Below are positions 1 to 5,827 of a stretch of DNA of 6,191 nucleotides, piece by piece. Below the pieces are notes generated by a model. The model ran no database searches, had not been told where the DNA came from, and worked only from the letters and a program-made list of their open reading frames with translations. Each line of letters opens with the position of its first letter. The first letter of the stretch is position 1. The translations under genes and the position numbers were made by a program. This DNA comes from Pseudomonadota bacterium (GTDB lineage Bacteria; Myxococcota_A; Polyangia; Polyangiales; Polyangiaceae): assembly GCA_023411445.1 (NCBI GenBank), contig JAEYOT010000882.1:1-6191 (forward strand), in the 5' to 3' direction.

Positions 1-2004
1 GGGGGGCTGCTTACGCTGTTCTCCAGCTACTGCTTTTATCGCTTCGTGCGCAAAGCGGCCGGCGCGCGCGCCGGCTTCTGCTCCGGCCTCGTGCTGCTGT
101 GCATGCCGTACTGGTCGCTGCTCTCGCACCAGAGCATGACCGACATGCCGTACGCGGCGCCGCTCACGGCGGCGCTGTCCTTGTTCGGGCTAGCCCTGCT
201 CACCGATCCGAAGGAGACCGCGCCGGTGCTGGGCGTGGCGCTGCGAGGGCGTGTGCTGCGTGTCTCGCTGTGTCACCTGCTGCTGGGTCTCGTGCTGCTG
301 AGCACGCTGCCGCAGCTCTGCTACCTGGTCTCGCGCAACGTCACGCTCCAATTGGTCGCGCCGCCCTACGGCTTCCGCTGGCATTTGGACGAGCTGTTCG
401 CCGGCTCCGGCATGCAAAACTGCGGCTTGCCGGGCAATGCCGCATGCCGCGGCGCGCAGCCGGCCAACGCCATGTTCCAGCCAGCGCTCGGCGCCGCCGT
501 CTTTGGCGCAGCGCTGGGCTACTTGCTTCACCTCAATCGCGGGGAGCGCCGGCTGAAGCGCCTGCTCTACCTAGGCGCCTGGTACTTCGTCGCGCTCTCG
601 ACCTTGGCCAAGGGCGCGCCGGGCCTGGTGTTGCCGCTGGTCGTGGTGGCGACGGTGCTGGTCGCGCGGCGCAGCTGGCGTGAGCTCACGCATACGGAGC
701 TAGCCGGGCTAGGGCTGATTTTCGCCGCGGTGGCGCTGCCCTGGTACGTGCAGGCGTACATGCGGCACGGCGAGCCGTTCACGGATCGCCTGCTGTTCCA
801 CGACATGTACAAGCGCGCGTTCGTGCACGTGCACGATACCAACGCCGGCACAGACACGTCGATCCGCTACTACCTGTGGCAGCTGGGCTACGGCTTGTTC
901 CCCTGGACGGGCCTAGCTGTCGTCGGGCTCGCGCCCCTGCTCGAGCCACGCGCGGACGGCGCGCCGGGCCGGCGCGAGCTTGCGACGGTGAGCGTGCTGT
1001 GGCTGGCGCTCTCATTTTCGTTGTTCACGGTGTCATTGACCAAGTTTCATCATTACGCGCTGCCGTGCACGCCGCCCCTGGCCGTTGCCGCAGGGCTGCT
1101 GGTAGATCGCGCGCTCGGCTCGCTGCCCGCCGGGCGCGCGTTGATCCGCTACCTCGCGCTGCTCGGCGTCGGCACGGCGCTCTTGCTCTACGGCGCGCTG
1201 CGGCTCCAAGGCGGCGCCCTGAGCGGCCTCACGGCGAGCACGGACGACGGCGAGCTCTGGGTCGCTGCGAGCGCCGCAGTCGCCGGCCTGGTGTGCCTGG
1301 TGCTCGCCGTGCGTGGACGTCTTGCGCCTGCCACCGAAGATGCGACGCTGTCCGTGCTGGCAGTACCGGCGGCGCTGCTCACCCTGCTGGTCGCGCGCGA
1401 CCTCGCTACCAGCTACGCGGGTGACGTCCCTGGCTCCGCGCGCTTACTGCACCTCATCACGTACAACTACAAGCGCAGCTGGCCGCAGACGCTGGAGTTC
1501 GAAGCCTGGGGCTTCGCCTTCGGCGCCGTGGGCGCGCTGCTCACGGCCGGACTCGCGCTCCGGCGCCTGCGCGCGCACGCAGCGGCGGCGCTCTTGGCGC
1601 TGGGCGTGACCTTCGCCGCCTACACGCTGTGGCTCTACTTACCGCGACTCGCTCCGCACTTCGGTCAGCGCGAGCTGTTCTTGGAGTATTACCGGGCTCG
1701 CGTCGGCCCGGAGCAGCCCATCGTCGCCTACCAGATGAACTGGAAGGGCGAGAACTTTTACACAGGCAATCGGCTGCCGGCGTTCGTGTCTTCCGGGCAG
1801 AAGCTCAAGAGCTGGCTACGCCAACAGCAAAAGGCAGGCACGCGCGTGCTGTTCTTCGTCACCGAGCACCGCCGCATCGGCGCGCTCAAGAGCGAGCTCG
1901 GGCGCGGCGCGAGCGTCGAGCAGCTCACGGATCGCAACCTGAACGACAAGTTCGCGCTCCTGCGGGTCGAGCTCGGTCAGCTGCCGAGCGAGCCGGACTC
2001 GTAG
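1..2004 (+). CDS. GT-C / family 39 (ArnT/PMT-like) membrane glycosyltransferase, 5' end cut off
   Basis: The frame is open from base 1 to a TAG at 2002-2004, giving 667 visible residues (numbered from base 1). The true start and the first periplasmic loop, which carries the family's acidic catalytic residues, lie outside the window. Hydrophobic helices alternate with short loops, for example near residues 24-42, 52-67, 88-110, 163-180, 206-222 and 233-247. Family-39 hallmarks follow in order: SMTDMP (Asp codon at 142), LAKGAPGLVLP (Lys codon at 610), an HDMYKRAF-type loop, YYLWQLGYGLFPW, and a KFHHYALP segment before another membrane helix. After the last helix comes a soluble tail of about 120 residues, probably periplasmic. 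Such enzymes move a sugar from a polyprenyl-phosphate carrier to lipid A, protein or glycan on the outer face of the inner membrane; donor and acceptor cannot be read here. A loop holds two nearby cysteines (C141, C149). The GTG at 46 is an internal Val codon, not the start. Confidence 0.88.
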   Translation, partial: GGLLTLFSSYCFYRFVRKAAGARAGFCSGLVLLCMPYWSLLSHQSMTDMPYAAPLTAALSLFGLALLTDPKETAPVLGVALRGRVLRVSLCHLLLGLVLLSTLPQLCYLVSRNVTLQLVAPPYGFRWHLDELFAGSGMQNCGLPGNAACRGAQPANAMFQPALGAAVFGAALGYLLHLNRGERRLKRLLYLGAWYFVALSTLAKGAPGLVLPLVVVATVLVARRSWRELTHTELAGLGLIFAAVALPWYVQAYMRHGEPFTDRLLFHDMYKRAFVHVHDTNAGTDTSIRYYLWQLGYGLFPWTGLAVVGLAPLLEPRADGAPGRRELATVSVLWLALSFSLFTVSLTKFHHYALPCTPPLAVAAGLLVDRALGSLPAGRALIRYLALLGVGTALLLYGALRLQGGALSGLTASTDDGELWVAASAAVAGLVCLVLAVRGRLAPATEDATLSVLAVPAALLTLLVARDLATSYAGDVPGSARLLHLITYNYKRSWPQTLEFEAWGFAFGAVGALLTAGLALRRLRAHAAAALLALGVTFAAYTLWLYLPRLAPHFGQRELFLEYYRARVGPEQPIVAYQMNWKGENFYTGNRLPAFVSSGQKLKSWLRQQQKAGTRVLFFVTEHRRIGALKSELGRGASVEQLTDRNLNDKFALLRVELGQLPSEPDS

Positions 2005-2429
2005 TCCACCAGGCGTACGCCGCGCCGCGCCTTGTCGGCCTCCGTGGCGGCTCGTACCCGCTCGTACAGCCCCACCACGTCCGTCTTGATCGCGAGCACG
2101 TTCAGCTCTGGCGTGGTCTTGTCCAGCGTTTTCAGTAGCAGGTTGCCGGTGCCCATGATGCGCTGACCGAACGGGCGCTCCACCGTGTAGTCCGCCACGC
2201 GGTACAGATCGATCTGCTCGAGCTTCTTCGACAGCACGCCGGTCTCCACCACGATGCGACGGCTGGTGATGCGGTAGCTCCGCTCCAGCGTCTGAAACCA
2301 GCGCACGATGAGCCACAGCCCCAGCGTGAGCACCGCGAGCACCAGGGTGGAGACGCTGGGGACGAGCGCGGCGCGGCCCTCGAACAGCACCTCTTCACCG
2401 TCGTGTGACGCAAGTGTCGCGCTCGCCAT
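1977..2429 (-). CDS. Small membrane-anchored bacterial PH-domain protein (bPH2 / DUF304-like)
   Basis: This 150-residue protein starts at ATG 2429-2427 and stops at TGA 1979-1977. It begins with a short polar segment ending in GEEVLFEGR, then one strongly hydrophobic stretch at about residues 20-45, probably a membrane anchor or tight hairpin. The rest matches the bPH2 pattern: SYRITSRRIVVETGVLSKK (residues 51-69), then IDLYRVADYTVERPFGQRI (73-91), MGTGNLLLKTLD (92-103), and a final helix. That order is typical of YdbT/YdbS-like single-domain PH proteins, whose roles are mostly unknown. The frame stays open upstream to 2765, but that stretch is antisense to the GTPase P-loop region and lacks PH-like sequence, so I place the start at 2429, where the conserved N-terminal strand begins. 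There is no clear Shine-Dalgarno. The 3' end overlaps the glycosyltransferase by 28 bases, tail to tail. It is divergent from the GTPase gene, with 87 bases between starts. Confidence 0.8.
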   Translation of the reverse strand: MASATLASHDGEEVLFEGRAALVPSVSTLVLAVLTLGLWLIVRWFQTLERSYRITSRRIVVETGVLSKKLEQIDLYRVADYTVERPFGQRIMGTGNLLLKTLDKTTPELNVLAIKTDVVGLYERVRAATEADKARRGVRLVDYESGSLGS

Positions 2430-2481
2430 GTCCGATGGAGTAGCACGACCGACGGCGAGGCCGAAATCGGCGGCGCGCGGC

Positions 2482-2510
2482 TTGACGAACGGACGCCCGG
2501 TGGCTTTGCT
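2482..2510 (+). promoter_or_regulatory. Possible sigma70-type promoter for the GTPase operon, perhaps leaderless
   Basis: TTGACG at 2482-2487 matches five of six -35 consensus bases. It is followed after a 17-base spacer by TTTGCT at 2505-2510, a weak -10 with three of six matches. Initiation about 7 bases downstream would fall on or next to the A of the GTPase ATG at 2517, implying a leaderless or near-leaderless transcript. This fits the lack of a well-spaced Shine-Dalgarno; the only purine run, GAGG, sits 1-2 bases from the ATG. The call rests on one good hexamer in GC-rich DNA, so it is tentative. Confidence 0.25.
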
Positions 2511-2516
2511 TGAGGC

Positions 2517-3611
2517 ATGCCAGGCCGGCCCGAAGTGCGCGTCGCCTTGTTCGGAATGAAGGGCGCCGGCAAGACGACGCTCTTGGCCAGCTACTTCGGC
2601 AACCAACAGCGCCACGCCTTCGAAGAGCAGCACGGCTATCGCTTGGAAGCCGCGGACGCGGCGCAGGGCAGCTTGCTCCTTTCCCGCTACTACCGGCTGG
2701 AGGGTGGGGACTTCCCGATCGGGACGGACGGCTTCGACACGCTGCGCTTCGGCTTGAAGGTGCACGAGCTACCGACGCCGAGCCTGGACGTGGTCTGGTA
2801 CGACTACCCGGGCGGCTGGTGGGAAACGGCGCCCAGCGACGAGGCGGAGCGCACCGCGCGCCGCAAGGCGCTGCAGCAGCTGCTGGAGAGCCACGCCGCC
2901 ATCTTGCTGATCGACTCCGAGCGCTACCAGCGCGAGGGCCTCACCTACGCGCGCAGCTTGCTGGACCAGTTCCGCGCGGAGATCCGCCGCATCACGAACG
3001 AGCTGTCCGCGCTGGGACAAGCGCCGGATTTTCCGCAGCAGTGGCTGATCGCGTTCTCCAAGGCGGACCTGCTCGGCGAGCAAGCTACGGCGCTCACGCT
3101 AGCGCAGCAGCTGCGTGAAGGCGCCGCCGATCAGATCTCGGGTATCCAGAAGGCGGTCGGCGGCGGGACCAGCTTCGGCAGCGAGTTCTTGCTGCTCAGC
3201 GCCGTGCGCGGCGACGGCCAGCGCGTGCTGGACGCACACCAGAGCCTCGGGCTCACGGCCATCGCCCCCATCGTGCTGCTCGGCGCCCTCTCGCAGGTGG
3301 CGGAGAAGACGGGGCGCGGCCGCGTCTGGGGCACGCTGGCGACCTTGCTTACCGTCATGCGCGGGGTCACGGAGGCGATCGACAAGCTGGATGATTTCTT
3401 GCCGTCCAAGTACCGCGTGCTCACGGTGCTGCTAAAGGCGCTGCGCACGCAGGAGGGCCTCACCGTCGGCGCAGAGAAGCTGCGGCAGCGCCAGCTGGCC
3501 GCGGCCAAGCGCGGCAAGGCGCTGGACGCTGCGGCCTATGCCTTGCGAGCCGAGCTATCCAGCCGCGAGACCGAGCGCGCCTACTTCAAGACGCGGCTGA
3601 GCCATGACTGA
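2517..3611 (+). CDS. TRAFAC-type P-loop GTPase of unknown role, first gene of a two-gene operon
   Basis: This is a 364-residue predicted GTPase. The P-loop GMKGAGKT spans residues 13-20, straight after a beta strand (VRVALF). The Walker B/G3 element is VVWYDYPGGWW, with D96 and G99 as the DxxG pair. A G4-like motif FSKADLL has S181-K182-x-D184, with Ser where Asn or Thr is usual. G5 is likely LLSAVRGDG (S228-A229). The DYPG-plus-Trp motif resembles YcjX/DUF463-type proteins and related large bacterial TRAFAC GTPases rather than Ras-like or Era-like families. After the G domain come two hydrophobic or amphipathic segments (about 248-262 and 270-288), which could contact membrane or a partner, then a basic helical tail. 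An in-frame TGA at 2511-2513 means translation cannot begin upstream of 2517. The last 8 bases overlap the next gene (ATGACTGA), so the two products are probably translationally coupled and act together. The exact family and cellular role are not recognised. Confidence 0.82.
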   Translation: MPGRPEVRVALFGMKGAGKTTLLASYFGNQQRHAFEEQHGYRLEAADAAQGSLLLSRYYRLEGGDFPIGTDGFDTLRFGLKVHELPTPSLDVVWYDYPGGWWETAPSDEAERTARRKALQQLLESHAAILLIDSERYQREGLTYARSLLDQFRAEIRRITNELSALGQAPDFPQQWLIAFSKADLLGEQATALTLAQQLREGAADQISGIQKAVGGGTSFGSEFLLLSAVRGDGQRVLDAHQSLGLTAIAPIVLLGALSQVAEKTGRGRVWGTLATLLTVMRGVTEAIDKLDDFLPSKYRVLTVLLKALRTQEGLTVGAEKLRQRQLAAAKRGKALDAAAYALRAELSSRETERAYFKTRLSHD

Positions 3612-4122
3612 GACGCTCACGCTGCAGCTGGGCGACGTGCTGTACCGCACGCGCGGGCGCGATTGGGACTACTGCTTCATGCTGCAGCCGCCGCCCATCC
3701 TGAGCGAGGGCTGGTACGCGCTGCATCGTCGCATTTACGCCAACGTGGAGCCAGGGCCCGCGCCGCTGCTGTTGCGCGGTGCGCTCGGCGTCGGCCAGGG
3801 GCAGCCGTTCTTCGCGACGGCTTTCACGGACCAACGCCGTCGTGACTCGCAGGCGCGCCCTATCGCGCACTACGTGACGTGGCTGGGACCCGACGCCGAG
3901 CGCGCCCCCGGAAGCAGCTACGGCCCGGCCTTCGTGGCCGCCTTGGCGGACGCACTAGCTACGGTGTTCGAGCTCTCACCCCAAGCGCTGCAGCGCGGGC
4001 ACACCAAGCCGCTGGACGCGCTCTTGCGCGAGCGCTTCATGGCGGCGCTCCAGGCGCGCCAGGTGACGGTCGAGTGCGCACTGGGCGGCCCCATGCGCTG
4101 GCTCGGCACACTCGCCGTCTAG
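3604..4122 (+). CDS. Unrecognised 172-residue protein, partner of the upstream GTPase
   Basis: I do not recognise this family. The start ATG at 3604 lies inside the end of the GTPase gene, and the stop TAG is at 4120-4122. The protein is soluble, with no signal peptide or membrane helix. The N-terminal two-thirds looks like a compact alpha/beta or beta-rich domain with distinctive segments: RDWDYCFMLQPPP (residues 19-31), GWYALHRRIYANVEPGPAP (36-54) and ARPIAHYVTWLGP (83-95). The C-terminal third is helical (AFVAALADALATVF, then a region around LLRERFMAALQA) and ends in a hydrophobic strand. The polar 'D...ARP-AHYV-WLG' segment is loosely reminiscent of domains encoded next to bacterial TRAFAC GTPases, but that is a weak impression. 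Tight coupling and shared strand imply a stoichiometric partner, effector or regulator of the GTPase. Its stop lies only 3 bases from the stop of the opposing histone-fold gene. Confidence 0.72.
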   Translation: MTETLTLQLGDVLYRTRGRDWDYCFMLQPPPILSEGWYALHRRIYANVEPGPAPLLLRGALGVGQGQPFFATAFTDQRRRDSQARPIAHYVTWLGPDAERAPGSSYGPAFVAALADALATVFELSPQALQRGHTKPLDALLRERFMAALQARQVTVECALGGPMRWLGTLAV

Positions 4123-4125
4123 CCG

Positions 4126-4650
4126 CTACTCCTTGCGCAGCACGGCTTCGAAATCGCGGTCCATCACCGTCTTGCGACCGGCGGTGCCGGCGTGCCCAAT
4201 CGCTTGATCGCACAGCTTGCGTAGGTGCGCCGACAGCACCTCCACCACGCCGTCCGACGTGCTCATGCCGCCGCGTGCCTTGATGTAAGCCTTGAGCTTG
4301 GAGACGACGACAAGCACGTCCTTGGGGATGCCATCGTCCGAAAGACCCACGATGCGTCGTGCTTTTTCGTCAGCTTCCATGCGCACTGCCTCTCGCGCTT
4401 CCGCCTCGGCCTCCTCGGCCAGCTCCTGTCGGTACTGCTCCAAGCTCGGCGCCTTGGCCTTCTCGGCCCAAGCGTCGCGGTGGCGCATCATCGGCACGTG
4501 CGCGTCCCAGCACGGCACGGAGCAGAAGAACAAGCCAGTGCGCTTGCGATTGCAGGTGGAGACGCTACAGCGGTAATAGTCGCTCAAGAAGGCGATGGGC
4601 TTCTTACACTCGCTGCACAGCTTGTAGTGTTGGGGCGTCTCGTCGCTCAT
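4126..4650 (-). CDS. Zinc-finger plus histone-fold protein (bacterial histone-like)
   Basis: A 174-residue protein, ATG 4650-4648 to TAG 4128-4126. Residues 12-57 hold an eight-ligand zinc-binding pattern: C12-x2-C15, C28-x4-C33, C43-x3-C47, then H51 and H57. Its FFCSVPCWDAH core resembles HIT/MYND treble-clef fingers. Residues 62-101 form a Glu/Ala-rich, probably helical linker. Residues 110-173 match a histone fold: helix 1 VSKLKAYIKARGG, then MSTSD, central helix VVEVLSAHLRKLCDQAI, and AGRKTVMDRDFEAVL. R159 and D166 have the same spacing as the R52-D59 pair of archaeal histone HMfB, and K160-T161 match its DNA-contacting K53-T54. The central helix looks about two residues shorter than in HMfB, as I recall for bacterial histone-fold proteins. 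A DNA-binding chromatin-type role is likely, with the finger perhaps recruiting protein or nucleic acid; this is inference. No good Shine-Dalgarno is seen; the nearest purine run, GAAGGG, is about 15 bases upstream. Confidence 0.85.
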   Translation of the reverse strand: MSDETPQHYKLCSECKKPIAFLSDYYRCSVSTCNRKRTGLFFCSVPCWDAHVPMMRHRDAWAEKAKAPSLEQYRQELAEEAEAEAREAVRMEADEKARRIVGLSDDGIPKDVLVVVSKLKAYIKARGGMSTSDGVVEVLSAHLRKLCDQAIGHAGTAGRKTVMDRDFEAVLRKE

Positions 4651-4746
4651 GGCTAGCCGCGCGCCACCCTTCGCCAGACCGGGGGCGGCGTAAAGTCCAG
4701 AGCCTTACCGGCTCGATCGCCGCTTGAGATCCGCCTGCTTCCCCCG

Positions 4747-4757
4747 CAGACTGTCTG
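4747..4757. repeat. 11-bp perfect inverted repeat, possible operator in the histone/kinase divergent gap
   Basis: CAGACTGTCTG is a perfect 5-1-5 palindrome. It lies about 48 bases upstream of the sugar-kinase ATG and 97 bases from the histone-fold start. A dimeric repressor could bind such a site, and its place in a shared upstream region fits regulation of one or both genes. No protein can be assigned to it, and a short palindrome may occur by chance. Confidence 0.25.
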
Positions 4758-4777
4758 GCGGCTGGGGCCGAGCCGCC
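4757..4777 (+). repeat. GC-rich hairpin in the leader of the sugar-kinase gene
   Basis: GGCGGCT at 4757-4763 pairs perfectly with AGCCGCC at 4771-4777 across a 7-base loop, starting where the CAGACTGTCTG palindrome ends. In the kinase mRNA it would end 27 bases before the ATG. No T-run follows, so it is not a standard intrinsic terminator. It could stabilise the leader or affect initiation, or simply reflect high GC content. Confidence 0.25.
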
Positions 4778-4804
4778 GCGCCCGCCTACGCCGCCCGCAA
4801 TCCC

Positions 4805-5827
4805 ATGAAGAAGACGGTCGCGTTCGGAGAGATCCTGCTCAGGCTCAGCCCGCCCGCCAACGAGCGGTTCATGCAGTCGCCCGTGCTGGGCGCGACCTTC
4901 GGCGGTGGAGAAGCCAACGTCGCGGTGGGCTTGGCAGGGCTCGGGCTGCACAGCAGCTTCGTCACGCGCTTGCCGGCGCACGCCATCGGCGACGCGGCGC
5001 TGCGCTCGCTCAAGGCGGAGGGCGTGGACACGGCCCACGTCGTGCGCGGCGGCGACCGCGTCGGCATCTACTTCGCCGAGAGCGCGAGCCATCCGCGAAG
5101 CTCAACCGTCGTCTACGATCGCGCACGCTCCTCAATCACGGATCTGGAGCCGGAGGACGTAGCTTGGGAGCGAGTGTTCGAGGGGGCGCACTGGTTCCAC
5201 GTCAGCGGCATCACGCCTGCGCTTGGACCCAAGCCGCAAGCCTGTACGGCCTCCGCGCTGGCGGCGGCCAAGCGCGCCGGCGTGACCGTGAGCTTCGGCG
5301 TCCACTATCGCGCCAAGCTGTGGTCGCCCGAAGAAGCGCAGCGCGTGCTGCGGCCCCTCTTGGCTCACGCGGACATCGTGTTCGCCAACGAGGACGACAT
5401 CCGCTACGGCCTGGGCGTGACCCGCAATCGCGCGGAGCGCACGGGCGAGACCGGCAGCAGTGAGAGCTACCGCCAGCTGGCCGAGCGCGTCGCGGGCGAA
5501 TTTGGCACGCAGATGGTAGCCATGACCGTCAAAGAGCGCGTCTCCGCCAGCGAGAACGCTTGGAGTGGCCTCTTGTACGAGCGCGGCAGTAACACGCTGT
5601 TCGAGTCCGTGCGCTACCCCGTCTCGGTGGTCGAAGCCATCGGCGCCAGCGACGCTTTCACGGCCGGGCTCATCTTCGCGGTGCTGGCAGGCCGCTCGGC
5701 GGAGCGGGCGCTGGCGTTCGCCGTAGCGGCTGGCGCGCTCAAGCAGACCATCCCGGGTGACTACAACCGCGTTTCGGCCGCGGAGGTCGATCGCCTGGTG
5801 GCGGGCGAGGCTAGTTTGCTGCGCTGA
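4805..5827 (+). CDS. kdgK: PfkB-family sugar kinase, 2-keto-3-deoxygluconate kinase-like
   Basis: A 340-residue protein of normal length for the family, from ATG 4805 to TGA 5825-5827. By homology it phosphorylates 2-keto-3-deoxygluconate to KDPG with ATP, in uronate/Entner-Doudoroff metabolism in the cytoplasm. KDG-kinase signatures occur in order: FGEILLRLSPP (7-17), FGGGEANVAVGLAGLG (32-47), RVGIYFAES (85-93), SSTVVYDRARSSI (99-111), WFHVSGITPALG (130-141), YRAKLW (168-173), ANEDD (194-198), and a C-terminal GASDAFTAGL with the expected catalytic base D283. Two motifs deviate: the usual S-x-D-x-N-Y-R is SFGVHYR (G165 and H167 replace Asp and Asn), and the usual D-x-x-G-[AG]-G-D anion-hole motif is E277-A-I-G-A-S282-D283. 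Substrate or activity may therefore differ. The frame is open back to a TTG at 4724, but that extension is low-complexity and unlike the family, so ATG 4805 is preferred. The 3' end overlaps hemD by 17 bases. Confidence 0.83.
   Translation: MKKTVAFGEILLRLSPPANERFMQSPVLGATFGGGEANVAVGLAGLGLHSSFVTRLPAHAIGDAALRSLKAEGVDTAHVVRGGDRVGIYFAESASHPRSSTVVYDRARSSITDLEPEDVAWERVFEGAHWFHVSGITPALGPKPQACTASALAAAKRAGVTVSFGVHYRAKLWSPEEAQRVLRPLLAHADIVFANEDDIRYGLGVTRNRAERTGETGSSESYRQLAERVAGEFGTQMVAMTVKERVSASENAWSGLLYERGSNTLFESVRYPVSVVEAIGASDAFTAGLIFAVLAGRSAERALAFAVAAGALKQTIPGDYNRVSAAEVDRLVAGEASLLR

Noticed and set aside
1971..1989. 6-bp hairpin (GCTCGG/CCGAGC) at the glycosyltransferase/PH overlap as a terminator
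   Set aside because: Short stem, no T-run on either strand and located inside both coding regions; expected by chance at this GC content.
1629..2138. Open + strand frame of 169 codons across the end of the glycosyltransferase
   Set aside because: Arg/Ala-rich translation typical of an out-of-frame reading, overlapping two genes with recognisable domains.
2430..2765. Upstream in-frame extension of the PH-domain gene on the - strand (112 extra residues)
   Set aside because: It lies antisense to the conserved P-loop end of the GTPase gene, has no PH-like sequence, and the family's N-terminal strand starts right after the ATG at 2429.
2517..4122. Naming the GTPase operon as an anti-phage or conflict system
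   Set aside because: No nuclease, protease, toxin or other effector domain is recognisable and no defence or mobile genes flank it, so a defence label would be speculation.
4100..4124. Imperfect hairpin (GGCT-CGGC/GCCG-tct-AGCC) at the end of the 172-residue gene as a bidirectional terminator
   Set aside because: The stem is split by a 3-base bulge and no T-run follows in either direction, so it does not meet the usual criteria.
4724..4804. TTG-initiated N-terminal extension of the sugar kinase
   Set aside because: The 27 extra residues are Arg/Ala/Gly-rich and unlike the family, whose first strand begins at MKKTVAFGE; the ATG at 4805 gives the normal length.
4604..5092. Open - strand frame of 162 codons opposite the sugar kinase
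   Set aside because: A shadow frame in GC-rich DNA with skewed composition; the + strand has clear kinase motifs over the same bases.
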